From positions 2,108,001-2,172,000 of the forward strand of contig CBDANJ010000008.1 in NCBI GenBank assembly GCA_965197545.1: 64,000 nucleotides of DNA, written 5' to 3'. Each line of letters starts with the position of its first letter. The stretch's first letter is position 1. The position numbers and the translations under genes are program-made. Shown piece by piece: positions 62,311-64,000 of the stretch. This stretch comes from CATOSP01 sp965197545 (GTDB taxonomy: Bacteria > Chloroflexota > Dehalococcoidia > Lucifugimonadales > UBA3495). The notes under the pieces were generated by a model that was not told the origin of the DNA, did no database searches, and saw only the letters and a list, made by a program, of their open reading frames with translations.

Positions 62311-63408
62311 ATGCGCCTAGACCCCATCAACCTTTACGACTACGAGGCAAGAGCCAAACAGGTCCTTCCCCACAACAACTGGACGTTCATCGATGCTGGG
62401 GCCATGGACGAATTCACCACGCGCCGCAACCGGTCGGCGTTCGAAGACCTAACCCTGCGCCCACGCTTTCTCCGGGATATCACGGAGCGGGACTTGACCA
62501 CCACCGTTCTTGGCGAGGAGATCTCCATGCCGGTCATGATCTCCCCCGCGGGCAGCCACATGTTGGCCCACCCCGAGGGTGAGTTGGCGACCGCCAGGGG
62601 GGCAGGCATGTCCGACACGCTGATGATGCTCAGCACCTCCTCCAATTACAGCCTGGAAGAAGTCTCGGAGGCGGCTTCCGGACCCCTGTGGTTCCAGCTA
62701 TACCACAGAGGATACGATCTCACCGAAATGCTGGTCCACCGGGCCGAAGAAGCCGGTTTCAAGGCCATCGCCTTGACCGTCGACACGCCAGCCCCAAGCC
62801 CCAAAGAGCGAGACCTGCGAAACAGGTTCCAGAGGGTTGCGGATCTAGGCAACTTCCGAGCCGAGAGCCGTCCGGAAAGCGAAATCAGTGGCACCGACGA
62901 ATCTTCCGGTTTCGATGTGTCGAGGACTCCGCCCCTGACCTGGAAAGAGCTTGAATGGCTGCGCGGACTTACCTCGCTGCCCCTCGTACTCAAGGGCGTT
63001 CGCACCGCCGAAGATGCCCACATCGCCGCCGAGAGCGGTGTCGATGGGATTCTGGTCTCGACCCATGGCGGACGCCAGATGGACATGACAATGGGAGCGA
63101 TCGAAATGGTCCCGGAGATCGTCGATGCATCCAAGGGCCAGGTCGAGGTTTACGTCGACTCCGGTGTCAGACGGGGAAGCGACGTCATAAAGGCGCTGGC
63201 CCTCGGCGCTCGCGCCGTGGCGATTGGCCGGCCCCTGTTTTGGGGATTGGCGGTGGACGGAGCCGACGGCGTTCACGGCGTCTTGGAGCTTCTCAGGGAA
63301 GAGGTGGACCGGTGCCTGGCCTATTGCGGCCAGACCTCCGTCCGCGACCTCGAGCCCAACTTGATTAACATTCCCAACAACTGGGGTCCAGGCAGGATGG
63401 CCCCGTAA
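62311..63408 (+). CDS. FMN-dependent alpha-hydroxyacid oxidase/dehydrogenase
   Basis: 365 residues of the glycolate oxidase / lactate dehydrogenase (LldD) family. Flavin site: VMISPAGSHMLAHPEGELA and WFQLYHRGYD. The catalytic base lies in VSTHGGRQMDM (His, with substrate-binding Arg), where the family usually has SNHGGRQ. The DSGVRRGSDVIKALALGARAV phosphate-binding end is intact. The product of glycolate oxidation, glyoxylate, can lead to oxalate, so linkage to the upstream oxidoreductase is plausible but unproven. ATG has AAGGAGG upstream. Confidence 0.9.
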   Translation: MRLDPINLYDYEARAKQVLPHNNWTFIDAGAMDEFTTRRNRSAFEDLTLRPRFLRDITERDLTTTVLGEEISMPVMISPAGSHMLAHPEGELATARGAGMSDTLMMLSTSSNYSLEEVSEAASGPLWFQLYHRGYDLTEMLVHRAEEAGFKAIALTVDTPAPSPKERDLRNRFQRVADLGNFRAESRPESEISGTDESSGFDVSRTPPLTWKELEWLRGLTSLPLVLKGVRTAEDAHIAAESGVDGILVSTHGGRQMDMTMGAIEMVPEIVDASKGQVEVYVDSGVRRGSDVIKALALGARAVAIGRPLFWGLAVDGADGVHGVLELLREEVDRCLAYCGQTSVRDLEPNLINIPNNWGPGRMAP

Positions 63409-63437
63409 CCTTCAGCTGATATCACTCGAAGGGAACA

Positions 63438-63477
63438 CACGACAGGGCGTCCCGGGAACCCGGGGCGCCCTGTCGTG
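63438..63477. terminator. Bidirectional terminator hairpin
   Basis: CACGACAGGGCG (63438-63449) pairs perfectly with CGCCCTGTCGTG (63466-63477), with an inner CCCGGG/CCCGGGG pairing. It sits between the convergent FMN enzyme and TenA genes. Confidence 0.8.
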
Positions 63478-63522
63478 AAAGTTAATTTTGTCTGCGCCAA
63501 TCCGCCGGAGGGGGACGCGCTG

Positions 63523-64000
63523 CTACACGGGCCACTGCTCCATGCTGTAGGCCATATCCCAAAACATATATTCATACCTGGTGCTGATGATAAAGGCCTC
63601 GCGCATCGCATCCAGCTCACGCTGATCGGCCTTTTCGGCCTCCCGGTCCACGAAGCTGCGCCAAGCGTCCACACTGTTCTGGAGGAGACCCGCCACGTAG
63701 AACGACGTCCACTGCCCATACAGCGGATGCTCCGACTGTCCTACGCCATCCTTCAACTCGTGGTAGGTCCAAGGACAGGGAAGCAGCGCGGCGGCGGCGG
63801 GACCCAGCCCGTGCATGGATGCCGTAGTCAGCATGTGGTTGACATAAGCGTGGTTGGTCGGAGACCTCCTTACCTTTCGGACCTCGTCCATGGTTAGACC
63901 GGCTTCAGTGACCAGCTTCTGATGCAAAGGCCGCTCGATTGGGGTCATCACCCGCAGAGCCAACTCCTCCAGTAGGTCAGGAGTCGGGGCCTTGGCAAGG
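63523..64000 (-). CDS. tenA: TenA/THI-4 family protein (partial, 5' end off the window)
   Basis: The visible 159 or so residues include NHAYVNHMLTTASMHG and LLPCPWTYHELKD, typical of TenA, and the C-terminal STRYEYMFWDMAYSMEQW with the conserved tyrosine and final helix. TenA enzymes hydrolyse thiamine or its breakdown products for salvage. A TTG at 63963 could be read as a start, but the frame continues open to the window edge (LAKAPTPDLLEE), fitting a longer N-terminus, so I treat it as truncated. Confidence 0.85.
   Translation of the reverse strand, partial: LAKAPTPDLLEELALRVMTPIERPLHQKLVTEAGLTMDEVRKVRRSPTNHAYVNHMLTTASMHGLGPAAAALLPCPWTYHELKDGVGQSEHPLYGQWTSFYVAGLLQNSVDAWRSFVDREAEKADQRELDAMREAFIISTRYEYMFWDMAYSMEQWPV

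Noticed and set aside
1..64000. CRISPR arrays.
   Set aside because: Repeats seen are palindromic, dispersed and few; no regularly spaced array with unique spacers exists.
1..64000. tRNA or rRNA genes in the larger gaps.
   Set aside because: No cloverleaf with a T-loop GTTCGA-type motif or rRNA stretch was recognised in the intergenic regions by eye.

Overview
GC-rich bacterial chromosome segment with dense, co-oriented operons. Gene content and order suggest a Chloroflexota lineage (Dehalococcoidia / SAR202-like). This is inference from gene content, not proven: there is no rRNA and no marker-specific search was possible. Supporting features are the classic S12-to-SecY ribosomal block, a zinc-type S14, a eukaryote-like one-chain GlyRS, CobN paired with a ChlI/ChlD fusion, CbtA/CbtB cobalt uptake, and an anaerobic-type oxalate:ferredoxin oxidoreductase.

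Layout. (1) 47-14243, minus strand: a str/S10/spc superoperon, S12-S7-fusA-S10-L3-L4-L23-L2-S19-L22-S3-L16-L29-S17-L14-L24-L5-S14-S8-L6-L18-S5-L30-L15-secY, read from a recognisable promoter upstream of S12. tuf is absent between fusA and S10. (2) 14.7-18.9 kb, minus strand: a surface-decoration cassette (LicD-like phosphotransferase, PLP aminotransferase/decarboxylase-like enzyme, LicC-like nucleotidyltransferase, methyltransferase), with a 165-bp MITE inserted in its middle and a second copy of that MITE just upstream of it. (3) 19.3-28.2 kb, plus strand: a cobalamin riboswitch and terminator controlling CbiE, CobN, a HutX/ChuX-like protein, CbtB, CbtA and a ChlI-ChlD fusion. (4) 28.2-34.8 kb: an AT-richer non-coding kilobase, glycyl-tRNA synthetase, an EcsC-like protein with a MazF/PemK-type toxin and a putative new antitoxin, BirA, and a pair of SDR proteins of which the second has lost its catalytic residues. 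(5) 35.1-41.5 kb: a histidine operon hisZ-hisG-(zinc PLC-like)-hisD-hisC-hisB with its own promoter. (6) 41.6-43.3 kb: a convergent methyltransferase/nuclease pair, probably a type II restriction-modification system. (7) 43.5-55.7 kb: mixed metabolism, including a cysteinyl-tRNA synthetase fused to a GT2 glycosyltransferase-like domain, the MeaB GTPase, and a slipin/NfeD membrane-quality pair. (8) 56.2-63.4 kb: a FadR-type regulator with a consensus promoter and two palindromic operators, then a three-gene TPP 2-oxoacid:ferredoxin oxidoreductase whose active-site residues match oxalate oxidoreductase, a coiled-coil DUF3782-like gene, and an FMN alpha-hydroxyacid oxidase. The window ends in a partial TenA gene.

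Connections. The riboswitch-controlled cobalamin genes and MeaB imply B12-dependent metabolism. The oxalate oxidoreductase block is bracketed by direct copies of a dispersed repeat, and together with the alpha-hydroxyacid oxidase suggests C2 acid (glycolate/glyoxylate/oxalate) use. At least three non-autonomous repeat families occur in the gaps, two of them MITE-like, and no transposase gene is present in the window.
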